Positions 12,156-23,500 of a stretch of DNA of 64,000 bases are shown one piece after another. The notes under the pieces were generated by a model that was not told the DNA's origin, did not search any database, and saw only the letters and a list, made by a program, of their open reading frames with translations. Position 1 is the first letter of the stretch; every line of letters begins with the position of its first letter. The stretch is from Holacanthus passer (Eukaryota; Chordata; Actinopteri; Pomacanthidae). The stretch is from NCBI GenBank assembly GCA_025331565.1, contig JAFREQ010000012.1, forward strand, positions 12,886,501 to 12,950,500, given 5' to 3'. The position numbers and the translations under genes were made by a program.

Positions 12156-12229
12156 TTTATTTTCTGTTCTCCACCTCTGTCTCCTCTGTATTTCCACATT
12201 TTATATCCCTCATCACAGTAAGTTTTATT
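12156..12229 (-). terminator. Rap1GAP-like gene polyadenylation signals
   Basis: Two minus-strand AATAAA hexamers (plus-strand TTTATT at 12224-12229 and 12156-12161) lie about 290-350 bases downstream of the stop at 12512. Either or both could end the transcript. Confidence 0.45.
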
Positions 12230-12511
12230 GACATCATAAACACACAAGTGTAAACTCCGTCCAAACATTTCAGCCCGGCAGTTTTGTTATGTTTTAACAT
12301 TTCACTGAAATACAATGTAAAGATTTTCATTAATGTAGAATCTCACTCCTATGACAGTAAAATAATTATATTCTCAGAAATACTATTTACTTTTACACTC
12401 TATTTACATATAAGCCAGCCACCAGGATAATAAAGAACTAACCATATAGGCCAGCAATGTCTATCATGTCAAGTATATTAATGTCTCAAATCTTCACATT
12501 AATATTTCCCT

Positions 12512-15500
12512 TTATGTTTCCTCTTGAGGACTTGCATGATCTTTTGGTTCAGCTGGGCCCAAACTGTCAGAGAGAGCAGGCAGAGGTCCTGGCGATTTGT
12601 CACTGAAAAGCAGAGGAAACAATTATCTCTATTATTAACTCAAGTCATGTAAAACAACCACATTTTCACCTGTTGTGTCATAACTCTTACCTGTCTCCAT
12701 CTTTCTCTGTCTGTTAAAGAAGTTAGAAAAGATTGTTAGCTCAAATCTTTCAATACGTATTTAAGTCAAACACATGAGTTCCAATTGGAAATTTATACCT
12801 TAAGCTTCTGTGAAGCACTGCCTCCAATCTTCCTGGGTACCCCAAGAGTCTCAAAAGAGTGGCTCCGCACTCGTATGGCTCTCTAATGCCAGAGATTCAG
12901 AAGAAAAATGGCAAATTGAAAATTATAAAGTCAAGTATGAGGAAGTTTCTGAAACTTGAAAGGCGGGGGGGGTGAACATTCACCTTGAAGTTTTCAATGA
13001 ATCCTCCACTCCCCTCAGACGCCCCCCGTACACCTTCAGAAGATGGGAGAGCGGACAGCGATGGATCTCCCATCATGCACTGGGAACGGGTAGAGAGTTC
13101 AGCCTGCAGGCTCTCTAGGAGTGACGAACGAGTGCGGAGCTTCGTAAAAGAGGGGGGACAGGAGAGCACATATGGCAGAGAGGAATCAGAAAACAAGCTT
13201 GGATATTCAATATTAAAGAGCATAAATAAAAACAGAGTTCTCCTCTACCTCGAGTCGACTGAACTGTTGAGCCTTATAGCAGGAAATCTCTGCATTGATG
13301 AGTTTGGTCAGAAGGAATTCTCTCAGCAGGGAACGCTGAAACACAGGGCAGAGGAAACATCTTAATAATTGATTTGTACTGTAGTCACTCGGGAGAGCAA
13401 GGTGTGGACTCAAATGCTCACAGGTGGACTATTAACCAAGTTTACTGGCTGGATGATCAAAGCAAGGTTTGTTAACAAGACCAGGGACACAGGCATGCAG
13501 GCAAATAAGGATCATAAACTAAGGCTGACAGGATCACAAGACCAAGCAGCAGGAAGGCACATTATACAATTGCACTGTTTCACAGTTCAATGATATACTA
13601 AGCAGGTTTTGAGTATGTAGTCTGTTCATACTAGAAAAGTGACAAAATAAAAGATAATCAATACAGACAGTACAAATAATAAATATTCTAAGACTCTCTT
13701 AGAAATGCAATGCACAAGGAGCTGCTCACAACTAGAAAAAGTTCAAATAAATTGTGGCTGGTGGTGAAACAGCTCCCAAAAAAAGTATTTAATCATTGGA
13801 AAAACTATTGTATTATTGGATGTGAGCCACAGCTCTGCCTTGTTCATGACATTTTGGTGTGCCACAGTACAAAAAACACAGGTGACACTAATAACATTAA
13901 CATTGGCTCTGTTCTAACGAAGCGTCCCAGAACAGTGTGACAATGTGACAGTGAGCCAACATAAACAATACCAGGAACCTGAACCTGAGGAGTCGTCATT
14001 ACTTTTATTAATTACACCTGTGTTTTTCTTTCTTTCAGCAGAGGGAAATGAGAACAGGTGTGCAGTCAAGTGGAGATCAGATGAACATGCAGATGCTTTT
14101 CAACTCTTCAAAGCAGGAAAAGCACAGGTGGAATTAATAACATTAATGAGGGCAGCAATCCATTTAGGTGAGCCACTTCCAGTACATTTCTTGAAGTATT
14201 CAGAAAAATGAAAACAGCTTGTTGACCTTGGTATTGTTTCTTACCTCTGTGAAGACAGGAGGATCTGGGAGGACTGGACCAAAGGGAGGAACATCTTCTC
14301 TGGCTGTGACAGACACCTGTGAAGAGGTGAAGAAATATTATAGCCTGACTCATAAACCACCCTGGCTGAAATGAATGGCCAGTATTAGTCTTAGTCAGGA
14401 CTGTATGTCTGGTAATATAAAGGTTAATAAGTTAACTTTAAAAACAAGATGCCAGTTGGTCCACTTTTAATGATAGGGATGAAAGATTTAATGAGGCTGT
14501 TTTTCACTCACCTGGTACGCAGGTTCACCTGTCTCCTCCGTCCCCTGAATCCTCCGGACCACCAGGAAACAGTGCAGGAAATGAGACTTGATGACATCAG
14601 ATAGAAAAGGGGTTTGGCCCTCCTGGTAGACCAAAGCTACAATGTCATTACCAATGTGTCGTTTTCTTTGCAACTGTGTAGGCAGATGAGGAGAAAGTGA
14701 GAAAAAAGTGGGTTAATGTCTGTAATTTTCCAAATAGTCTTTAAAATACCCTCAGAAAGACTGTCCTGTGAATCATCAGTTTACAACAGACTGTCAGTAC
14801 AGTAACTGACCTGCTGTGGGTCACCCTCTGTGAAAGGCAGTTTAGTTGCAACATGGAACATGATTTCTCTCCCTTGAAAAGAAGTGAAGACTGCCTCACT
14901 TCCTGTTTGACCATGACACACATCCAGGCCTCCTCTGAACCTGAGAACAGGGAGTGAGGGGACCAGATCATGTGGTGTTACACATTGTCTGTGTCATTTG
15001 TCCAGCTAAACGACATCATCATAGTGAACTTTACCCGGTAAATCCTTGCAGTTGAATCATCTCTCCCAAAATGGAAAGGAAGTCTTTAAACTCTTCACTT
15101 TCCTCATTGTTGCTGAGTATGTCCTCCTCTGTGAACTAGAGAGAGATGGATATTGTCTGAGAGAGATGGAGATTGTCTGGTTATGGTGCCATATGTAAGT
15201 CATTTTCTTTTTTTATTTCTTACCTGCCTGTCCTTTTGGCACAAAATGCCGAACTTGAAATTCGGAGACACTCTGTGTTCATCAAATGCAGTTATGAGCT
15301 CTGGAGCCTGAGGGATGAGTGAGAGGGAGACTTGAAAGGATTTGTCTGAAACAAGTGGTCATTATTCTTAGTTACTGGTAATTTTTGAATGATTACCTTG
15401 AGGTAGCTGACAGCTTCAAACTTTGAGACAGTCACTCTGTCACAGAGCATCTCGAGAGAATATGAGTGATTACATAGACGTCATAGAGGTGCTTTAATTT

Positions 15501-17627
15501 GAGTATTTCTGTTTAATGCTACTTTATATCTCTATTTCACTAAGTTTCGGAGGGATCCACTTCATACATTTGACACATACTGTTACATTGCAGAGTTTGT
15601 TTTCATACAAATTTTACATCCAAAATATCTGACCATTTTATAAAATATGATGAATTGTTATAAATCAGACTACCCAAACTAGTGGAGATAAAGTACGTTA
15701 TATTAGCTCCACCTCAATCAGCTGTAACAACAGAAATGCTACAATAAACCTGCTACATGTTATACATCAATAAAAAATAATACAATAACATAATATATAA
15801 AATGAAAATACACTGAAGGCAACATTGAGAACAATTACTTGTGAGTGTGTTACTGCTACTTTTATCAGATATGAGTAGTTCTTCCACCAGAATAAGTAGT
15901 TTGATACCTTTGCTAATTCAACAGCAGATGGGATGTTGGGGAAAAGAGAGACAGAGAAAACTCCATGCAGTGAACACTCCTTCATCCTGTGAGACAAAAA
16001 CACAATGTCTTTATAATGTGATGCACTATTGCTTTGAATTACAGGTACAACACACAGACATACATAAAGGAAAATGTGAAGAGCTCCTCCAGATATATTT
16101 TAAGACATAAATATACTCTGCTTGGAAGAATCATTTTTGTCCGATATGTTTTTCACAGCGAAGCTCAAACATCCCAGTGAAGTCACAAGTGGAGGGGTTT
16201 TAAAGCGTATTGCTCTGGGAAATGGGAATATACAGAGTAACTAAAATGGCCAAAGATCTTAACCTTAATATCACCCGCAGCTTGTTCTCCTCGTCCTCTA
16301 AACACACAGAGAGAACCAGAGGCCCCAAAGATGGATCCACTGCTGTGAATGAGTGATGGTACTAAAGGGAAAAAAGATAAAAAGATAAATACCAGTCCGG
16401 GACAGATAACATATTCCATGAGACTTAACATAAGTTCGACATACTCGTGAGCTGAAGAACTCGTGGTAGATCTTGGCCTCCCCGTCTCTCTCCATGATGT
16501 CGTAGCTCTCTGGATTGAGGCCATAATGGGAAGAGGTGGGACTCATGTCTACGAGCCTCTCCAGAGGGGGGTCTATCCAGTAGCCCCCCAACTTTGAAGG
16601 GAGGATGAGCGGCAGGTCTCCACCTATCGTTAAAAGCTGGGACTAAAAATAGACACAAAGGAGCACCTGATGATAGTGAGGCCCTGTCGTTTCTGTTGTT
16701 TGGGGAAACAAATGTCATGGCGTTCATAGAAAGGTCAGTGTCAACACACGCATGCGGGATCAGGCAGATTCTCGGATTGAAGACTCACCTTCAGAGGAAG
16801 AGGGAATTCACACCGCTGCTCATCGATCCTGCTGCCCTGATGGACAAGAGGAGTATTGATGATAAGAAACACACTACACACGCTACGCAAGATCAATCTT
16901 ACTGTAACTCACCTGCAGCTTTTCAATGATTTCAAACAGCTCTGTGTCCTGATATGAACAACAGGCAGCAGACATCAGGTGGAAAAGAGGATGAAGAGAA
17001 AGGGAAGGAGACACATAGGGAGGAAGAGGAACATGACTTCAGTTTGCAAATGGAAACTTGACTTCTCAGAAACACAGGATGCGGAAATACATTAAGCATA
17101 TTTAATTAAAATAAGAGGTGGTGCAAGCTGAACATGATAATGATATCACCCTCTGGTTGCTGCTGGCAGAGTGGAAAGGCTTGCTCTCGTTGACAGGAGA
17201 GTCCAGGATGTCCAGTATGTTGTCCTCTGCAGATTCAGGTCTGCAGCAACAGGTTCATTTAACACAAGAAGACATCAGCACTTCTCATTCAGTTCTTGCT
17301 TTACACAACTAAGCTTGAATGTTAGCTCAAAGCTGCTAGAAAATAAAACCTCACCTTGTCTCATCTCCACATGTGAATCTGTCCACACTGTAAACAAGGA
17401 AGTGAGAACTACTCGGAGAAGAAAACGAATCATCTCACATAGACAGGATAACTTAAATCTAAAAATAATGTCATTTAGTCAGCATATGTAGCTGCTCCAT
17501 TGACCGGTGATGGAAAATGTCAGTCCTAATATGCGACAAACAGCGTCTTTACTCACCCTCCATATGCCCCAAAAGTGAAACTTCTCTTTCTGGAGAAGGA
17601 CATGTCATTCCTCTTTTCTCTCTCCAT
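12512..17627 (-). CDS. Rap1GAP-family GTPase-activating protein, short form
   Basis: GTPase-activating protein for Rap small GTPases. Coding exons in gene order: 17627-17557, 17387-17355, 17240-17150, 16948-16913, 16836-16789, 16642-16445, 16361-16264, 15986-15908, 15450-15397, 15307-15224, 15135-15035, 14940-14811, 14673-14512, 14316-14245, 13335-13249, 13139-12984, 12882-12799, 12710-12691, 12602-12512. They join in frame to 1695 nt (564 aa). Residues 66-90 form a GoLoco motif (FEIIEKLQGSRIDEQR), expected to bind G-alpha-i. The GAP domain contains FRGGLDVCHGQTG, EIMFHVATKLPFTEGD and RKRHIGNDIV, with the catalytic 'Asn thumb' at Asn350. The N-terminus (MSFSRKRSFTFGAYGG) and the RAIRVRSHSFETL motif favour RAP1GAP2 over RAP1GAP. 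The Ser-rich tail after that motif is only about 55 residues, so the protein is some 100-150 residues shorter than both. Gene intact; orthology to a named paralogue is unresolved. Confidence 0.88.
13849..14175. mobile_element. Inverted-repeat MITE-like element, copy C, and fragment
   Basis: Within the 909-base intron between exons 14 and 15 of the Rap1GAP-like gene. 13849-14038 begins ACATTTTGGTGTGCCACAG and carries GTGAGCCAACAT, AATACCAGGAACCTGAA and TTAATTACACCTGTGTTTTTC. It is collinear with the reverse complement of the element at 33100-33302 and lacks its far end. 14114-14170 (AGCAGGAAAAGCACAGGTG and onward) matches the opposite end of the same family, so a second fragment follows. Confidence 0.55.
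15495..15860. repeat. AAGTACT-rich hAT-like element, copy 3 (fragment)
   Basis: In Rap1GAP-like intron 8. Landmarks include AATGCTACTTTATATCTCTA, ATAAAATATGATGAATTGTT and TTAGCTCCACCTCAATCAGC. Ends are not preserved. Confidence 0.55.
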
Positions 17628-18386
17628 GGCTTTGGTGTCACTGTGAATGTTTGTACATGCCAGTTTGCTACCGAGTCAATCAGGGCTGGCTAAGGTTGAA
17701 TTAATTCACTCTATCATTCTGTCACTCCTCCTCCTCTCTGCCCCCTGCCTCTCACTCATTTAAGCTTCCCTTTCCTCCCTCTGTCCTGCTGTCAGCCAGA
17801 CAGGAAGCATTAACCCGCTCATGGTCACAGGTGCAATAGCTGCCACGAAATGCAAAACGGACACGGTCAGGCTGCTACATGCCGATCGATCCCCACGCTT
17901 GAATAAACGCTTGTGGTGGTTTCTCAGAGTGACTACACTTAAAGATAGACTTGTAAATAAATAAAGAAACGAGTGAGACATTTTCTCTGGGACCTGTTAC
18001 CCTTTGAGTCAGTGAGGATCATCAATTATTGACAGCACACACAGTGAGGGTGAGGAGATAGACAGCAGGGGAGGGTGAAGTAGGCCTCAGGATGGGGGGA
18101 GAGAGAGAGAACAAGAGAAAGGGAAGTCAGAAAGAAGAGGAATGAAAGAAAGAGAGAGAGCTGAAGAGAGAGAGAGAGGAGGTGTGCACATTTAAATGGT
18201 GTCTCACATAAAAGAAATTACATTCCTGTTAACTGTGTATCTTAATTAAATAATGTTGTATGGTTGGTGAAAGAGATATGTAGGGTCCATATTTGTCAAA
18301 CTGATAAAGGTGAAATTTTGGACTTAAGTGAAAGATAAAGGAAAAAATGCTACACCTTTAGCCCTACGTGGCAAACTTTTCTTTTG

Positions 18387-18830
18387 ACCAGAGGTGGAAG
18401 AAGTACTGAGATCCTTCTAATACCACAATGTAAAAATAATCCATTACAAGGAATAGTACTTCATTTAAAAACCCATTTAAGTAAAAGTATGTATTATCAG
18501 AACAAAGTACTTAAAGTATCAAAGTAAAAGTAAGCTTTCCCCTATGAATGTTATTCTATTGTATATTACATTATTAGATTATTATTACAGATACATTGAT
18601 GTGTATGTAATATGTTGCTGCTCTAGTTTGTCAAGGTGGAGCTAATTTTCACGAATTTATATAGAGTTAGTTTAGTTCAGTTCAAAATCCTAATGTGAAC
18701 ATTAACTATAGCTGCCAGGTACAGTTAAAGGTAAAACAATTCCCTCTAGTGGAGTTGAAGTATAAAGTAGCGTTGAGTAGAAAGTAAATGAACAATACTG
18801 GAGTATATGTACTTAGTTACTTCCCATCAG
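18387..18830. mobile_element. hAT-like non-autonomous element with 8-bp TSD
   Basis: A 444-bp copy of the AAGTACT-rich repeat. It starts ACCAGAGGTGGAAGAAGTAC, runs through AAGTACTTAAAGTATCAAAG, and ends TACTTAGTTACTTCCCATCAG. It is flanked by identical octamers TTCTTTTG at 18379-18386 and 18831-18838, as expected for 8-bp hAT target-site duplication. No transposase is encoded. Confidence 0.75.
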
Positions 18831-19299
18831 TTCTTTTGTCTTAAAATACTCCAGTCTCAAAGAGCTCTGATGGTTGGGAGTGCGTTGTTGAGTCTTAGAT
18901 GGCTGCAGAACAGAAACTGAGGCAAACACGTGACACATGTTTGGGAATGACTGTACAATTTGTATAATATTGGTCATGATGAATAATATATTTGAGACAA
19001 TGGATATAACTCAAAATTAGGAAGTTCTGTCCCTCAACACATGTAGTTTTGCTTTCTTGCACACTATTATAAGCAAACACATTTTTGATAAAAAAAGTTA
19101 TTAAATATATAAGTGATTTCGTCTGTACTTATATGCTTGTTTTTGTTAGTTTGACATGTTATTTTCAACAGGAGATATTTAAGATTTCACAAATACAAAA
19201 TACACTTTTAAAAAGTCACATATGTTTTTACAGAAGAACAGTAGAGATAGATTTTTTTAAAAAGAACTGATAGCAGAATGGTCCCTGTCAGGGTTATAT

Positions 19300-19530
19300 G
19301 ACTATATATTATTGGATTATTATTACTAATGCCTTAATGTATATTGTTCAGGTTGGAGCTCATTTTTTACTTTCTATTTAGGGTTAGTTTAGACTGTTAC
19401 AATGTAATAATAAACATATCTGTTAAATAGTGGAATCAAAATCATTTTTTTCTATAAATTAGAAGTATAAAATAGCAGAAAATAGAAATACTGGAATAAA
19501 GAACAAGTAAAATTTTACTCTGAGCTATGA
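19300..19530. repeat. AAGTACT-rich hAT-like element, copy 5 (fragment)
   Basis: Recognised from ATTATTGGATTATTATTACT, GGTTGGAGCTCATTTT and AGAAGTATAAAATAGCAG. Degraded, without clear ends. Confidence 0.5.
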
Positions 19531-19749
19531 AAATGACTATTATAAAAAATGGAAATCAAACAATGTTGATTTCTTTCTTTTCTGTCAATAACAACCCATC
19601 TTCTTCCAGTTAAGTCTGTTTGTGTCCATCTTCAAAGTGCTTCTTATCAATTGGCTACTTATTTACAAAAACTAATTCAAATTCAAAAGTCCTTCAAATC
19701 TTTCCTGTAGTTTCAGTCCGAGTGGCACTCGTTTGTAAGAAACCAGCTG

Positions 19750-19947
19750 ATTGGACATTTGAAACGCCATTCAAAACAGTCTTTCGCTTTCATTGGTCAG
19801 AATCCAAATCATCGACACTTTTAGCCCTGCCCCGTTGTGTAGCCGAAGTGGACGCGCGGAAGTCGTTTTGCAAAATAGTCTCAAACACGTCGATATTTCT
19901 GTAGTTTCTGTGGACGGTTTGTTGTTCGGCGCAGAAACAGTTCGACG
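19750..19947 (+). promoter_or_regulatory. casp2: casp2 promoter and 5' non-coding exon
   Basis: Two inverted CCAAT boxes (ATTGG at 19750-19754 and 19792-19796, the second within CATTGGTCAG) and a GC-box-like GCCCCG near 19831 precede a CpG-containing stretch that ends in a strong donor, ACG|GTAAGA, after 19947. The first coding exon begins after an acceptor (CTGTCAG at about 20518-20524), so this looks like the TSS region plus untranslated exon 1. No TATA box is seen. The TSS itself is inferred. Confidence 0.5.
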
Positions 19948-20540
19948 GTAAGAAATACGTTTAGAAGGAATTACAACTTCGCTCATTTTAATGCAAGGAA
20001 AAAAGGGGCAATCCGAAGTGAGCTAGCTAGCTGTCCAGTTAGCATTGATAATTAGCCATTAACGCTCAACTGTAATTTAAAAGCAGCATTTAACTACAGA
20101 CTCTTGCATCGTGAGGTTCTGTTAATATGATAATGTGAAGCTAATCATTTAGTTATTGCCTTCCCAAGTGCATTAGTTAGCTGTTCCTTTGTATACACCT
20201 GCATTGTTCAGCTAGCATTGATGGTGGTTTTATTTTTGATGGCTTTATAAGTGTATTATAAACACACGATATCCATTATTCAGTACCTATTCAAGTACTT
20301 TGTGATGATATCGATAACGGATCAATAATGTATAAGTGTGCAACTATACTGTGTCTTTACTGTCAGAAGTTAGTAATGAAGAAGACCACACAATATGTAA
20401 TGTGTGTGTAAACTTAGTAAGACAGCTGGAGTTGTTGACATTACCTGTCGCTTCATCATACTGTGATTTAACCTCTGTTTTATCGTCATGGAGGTTCATG
20501 TGTCTTGTTATCTGTCCTGCTGTCAGTGTGTTGGAGCGAC

Positions 20541-23500
20541 ATGTTGGAGTGTGGGATGCTGGATCGGGACCGTCGGGCTCTCCGGAGACGCTCTGCTGTT
20601 CTCTGCAGACAGCTGGTGGTGGATGAGCTGCTCATTCAGTCATTACAGGCAGACGACATCCTAACAGAGAGCATGGCAGAGAGCATCATGGTATGTGAAC
20701 ATTGATCTGTGGATAGCGTTTCTTTCAGGACCCTGAGGTAATAAGCAGTCTGACTGTCAGCAATCAAACAGCTGGCTGTCAAGGATAATATAGTTCACAT
20801 TTTCATTCAACAATGAAGCCTTTCATTTAGAAACAATTCTATGTAAATGCATAGATTTCTCCCTGGCTGACATCACTGAGATACCCCCTTTAAAGAACTG
20901 GTGTCTAGTTAAATGCATGCTGTTTTATTGTTTAGACAGATCTTGGTGACAGTTAAATGCAGAGAGTCATCAGTGGGCAATGGCTAGAAAACAAATTATC
21001 AAGATATTGGTGTGAAAATAGTAAATCAAGTGTACTATTAGATTTAATCTTTGTCAGTGACATTTAGTTTTAGTTTTCTGATCTACTGTTCTCTACTCTA
21101 GGCTGAGCAGACATCTCAGAAACGAAGCTGGCGCTTACTACTACTCTTGCCAAAGAGAGGGCCCAGAGCCTTTAGCAGCTTCTGCTCAGCTCTACGGGAG
21201 ACTGAGCAGCAACACCTGTGTGACCTGCTCACACAATCACCAGAAAAAGATGGCAAAGAGATGCATGCAGAGGTGAGTTTGCACCTCATCAAACATCACC
21301 ACACACACAACAGAAAGCTGCAGTAAACACAGCATATTATTACCAGACTTTGTGCAGTTCTTAGACTTTCTTCTGCTTGCAGAGTATTCAGCGTGAGGAA
21401 GAGCCAGACAGAGAGGTAGGGCAGCTAGTCATGCAGACAACAGAAAAGAAAAGAGAGGTAAGCAGAGTGCTTATAATCCCTCAACCAGAACTACTGCAGT
21501 ATTGCCACTGTCACTGTCACAAGATTTAGGCAGAACAAAAGCTAATGTCCAGAGAACTTTGTATCAGTGAATATGTATTTTTCAGGTGGTTTCATAATTG
21601 TCAGCCCAATTGTAAATGCTCACACTCTGATGAAAAGGTCACACATTTCAAATAGTATGCTTCAGTTATATGGTCTTCTGCAGATATCCTCAGTAGACGG
21701 AGAAGAAAAGGGTGAGGTGAGCAGCACCTCATCAGGCCCAGGCCGAGCCTTAGACAGCTGCCTGTGCTCAGAGTCATCAGTCAGATGGTTGATCCCAGTC
21801 AGGGAGGAGGACAGGAAGACAGAGAGAAAGAGGATGAAGAAAAGAGGAAGAGATAAGCAGACAGATGTGAGAATCACAAACCACATCCATCTTATGTTAG
21901 ACAGCCAGATGGCCCGCTGAAGTAGTCACGCAGCAGGAAGGAGATTTTTAAGTTATGATTCTAGTTGTCACATTTCCACAACAAACAACAGCTACTGCCA
22001 CTGCTACAGCAAAGAACTAAATTGTTCATTATCTGTCTTCTTTGGTTTGTGTTAAGCAGCTAATGTTTTGTCATTAATAATTTGTGCATGACTTTGATTT
22101 TCAGAGGTTTATGGACTCTCCTCTTCCAATTTCCACCCAAGAAGGCATTGCTGCCAAGAGAGCAAGAACACATGGTGAGTGGCATTCCATTGTGGCCGGC
22201 ATTCAGGATAAAATGGGTTTCTCTTGTCAATATTTTTCTCTGTCCGTGGAGACAAGGGGTGGTGTCAGGAGAAGTGTGTATCTGTTATCCAACAGACAAC
22301 AAAAACATTTTGTAGCCCTCACCAGCTTGAGAGAGTTCCGTCTTTGTGAATTGTTTACTATACAATAGTATCACTGAGAGAAGTGTAGGAGTTTGGCTGC
22401 TCTAGTATTTGGTTACTGTCTGTACCTACAGGCACCACGCCCAAGAGTGACTCATTCACAGCCTTGTAGTACAAAGTTTGTTGTCACACAATTGCTGGTG
22501 GGTGAACACAATGATGTAAAAACTTTGCATCAGCAGTTCAACTTGTAACAAGCTGGGTTTAACATTGTGATTGTGTGTGTGTGTGTCTTGTGTTTGTATG
22601 TGCAGCAGAGTCCATGGAGTTTAGCCTGGATGCCGATAGTCCCCTCACCACTCCTGTGCTCCCATGCACTTCTGACTTTTACCTCTCTCACTGCCAACAG
22701 GTAAAATACTTCTCCTTACTAGGTCTGCTCAACAGGTTTGCAGTAACTTACTTATGTTGTGTTTTACCGATGGACCTTTGAGAAATACTTCTTCTTCTGT
22801 GTCACACCCCCTCTCTGTATATGTGTCAATATAGAACACCAAATGCAAATAGATGAATCTAAATTGTATTAATTTATAAAAATAATAATAGTAAATTTTG
22901 CGAATGCTTTATCATGGGTTTATTTTGGACTTTTTTGGATCCATTCCTGCCCTTCCTTCCTTTCATTTCCTCACCATGCTTTTTGTTTTTCTCTCTCACT
23001 TTCCACATGTTCAGTCTTACAGCATGAATTCATCCCCTCGTGGCTTTGCTTTGGTGATCAGTAATGTGACCTTTGATCCTTGTGCTGCGCCTGACCTTGA
23101 CCCTAGGAAGGGAGGTGAGGTGGATGACGAGGTCCTCAGGAAGGTCTTTACCGAGCTGGACTACCTGGTTACAGTCCATAGAGACCTCACTGCTCAGGTA
23201 TCACACACACAGAAGCAGGCTCAATATGTATGTATGTTGTTTGAAACACAAACCATTCATCATATTTAGTTGACAAAGATAGAAAAAGGAAGTGTTGTTC
23301 AGCGTGGCAATGTTATCACAAACCAAACACATTCATTCAGCTTAGTCATTTAGCATTTAGCTTATTCAAAGACCTGAAAATGAGAAATGAGTAATCATGT
23401 TCTTTGTAACCACATGGTTGGTTTACCAGCCTGTTCAGTGTTAAAAAGGCAACTTGCAAACAAAAACTTGGAAAGTCATGGAGAAGTGCTCATCTGTGTT

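Larger units (their letters stand above)
17628..19780. other. Divergent intergenic region, Rap1GAP-like / casp2
   Basis: The two flanking genes are transcribed away from each other. 17628-17760 is likely the Rap1GAP-like promoter and 5' UTR, but no core motif is obvious. 18090-18185 is GA-rich. 18387-18830 is a transposon with a target-site duplication, and 19300-19530 is another fragment of the same family. No coding sequence is supported. Confidence 0.55.

Noticed and set aside
21415..21457. Short exon 4 form of casp2 as the main model
   Set aside because: GTAGGG at 21416 is a weaker donor than GTAAGC at 21458, and the frame stays open between them, so the longer exon was preferred and the shorter kept as an alternative.
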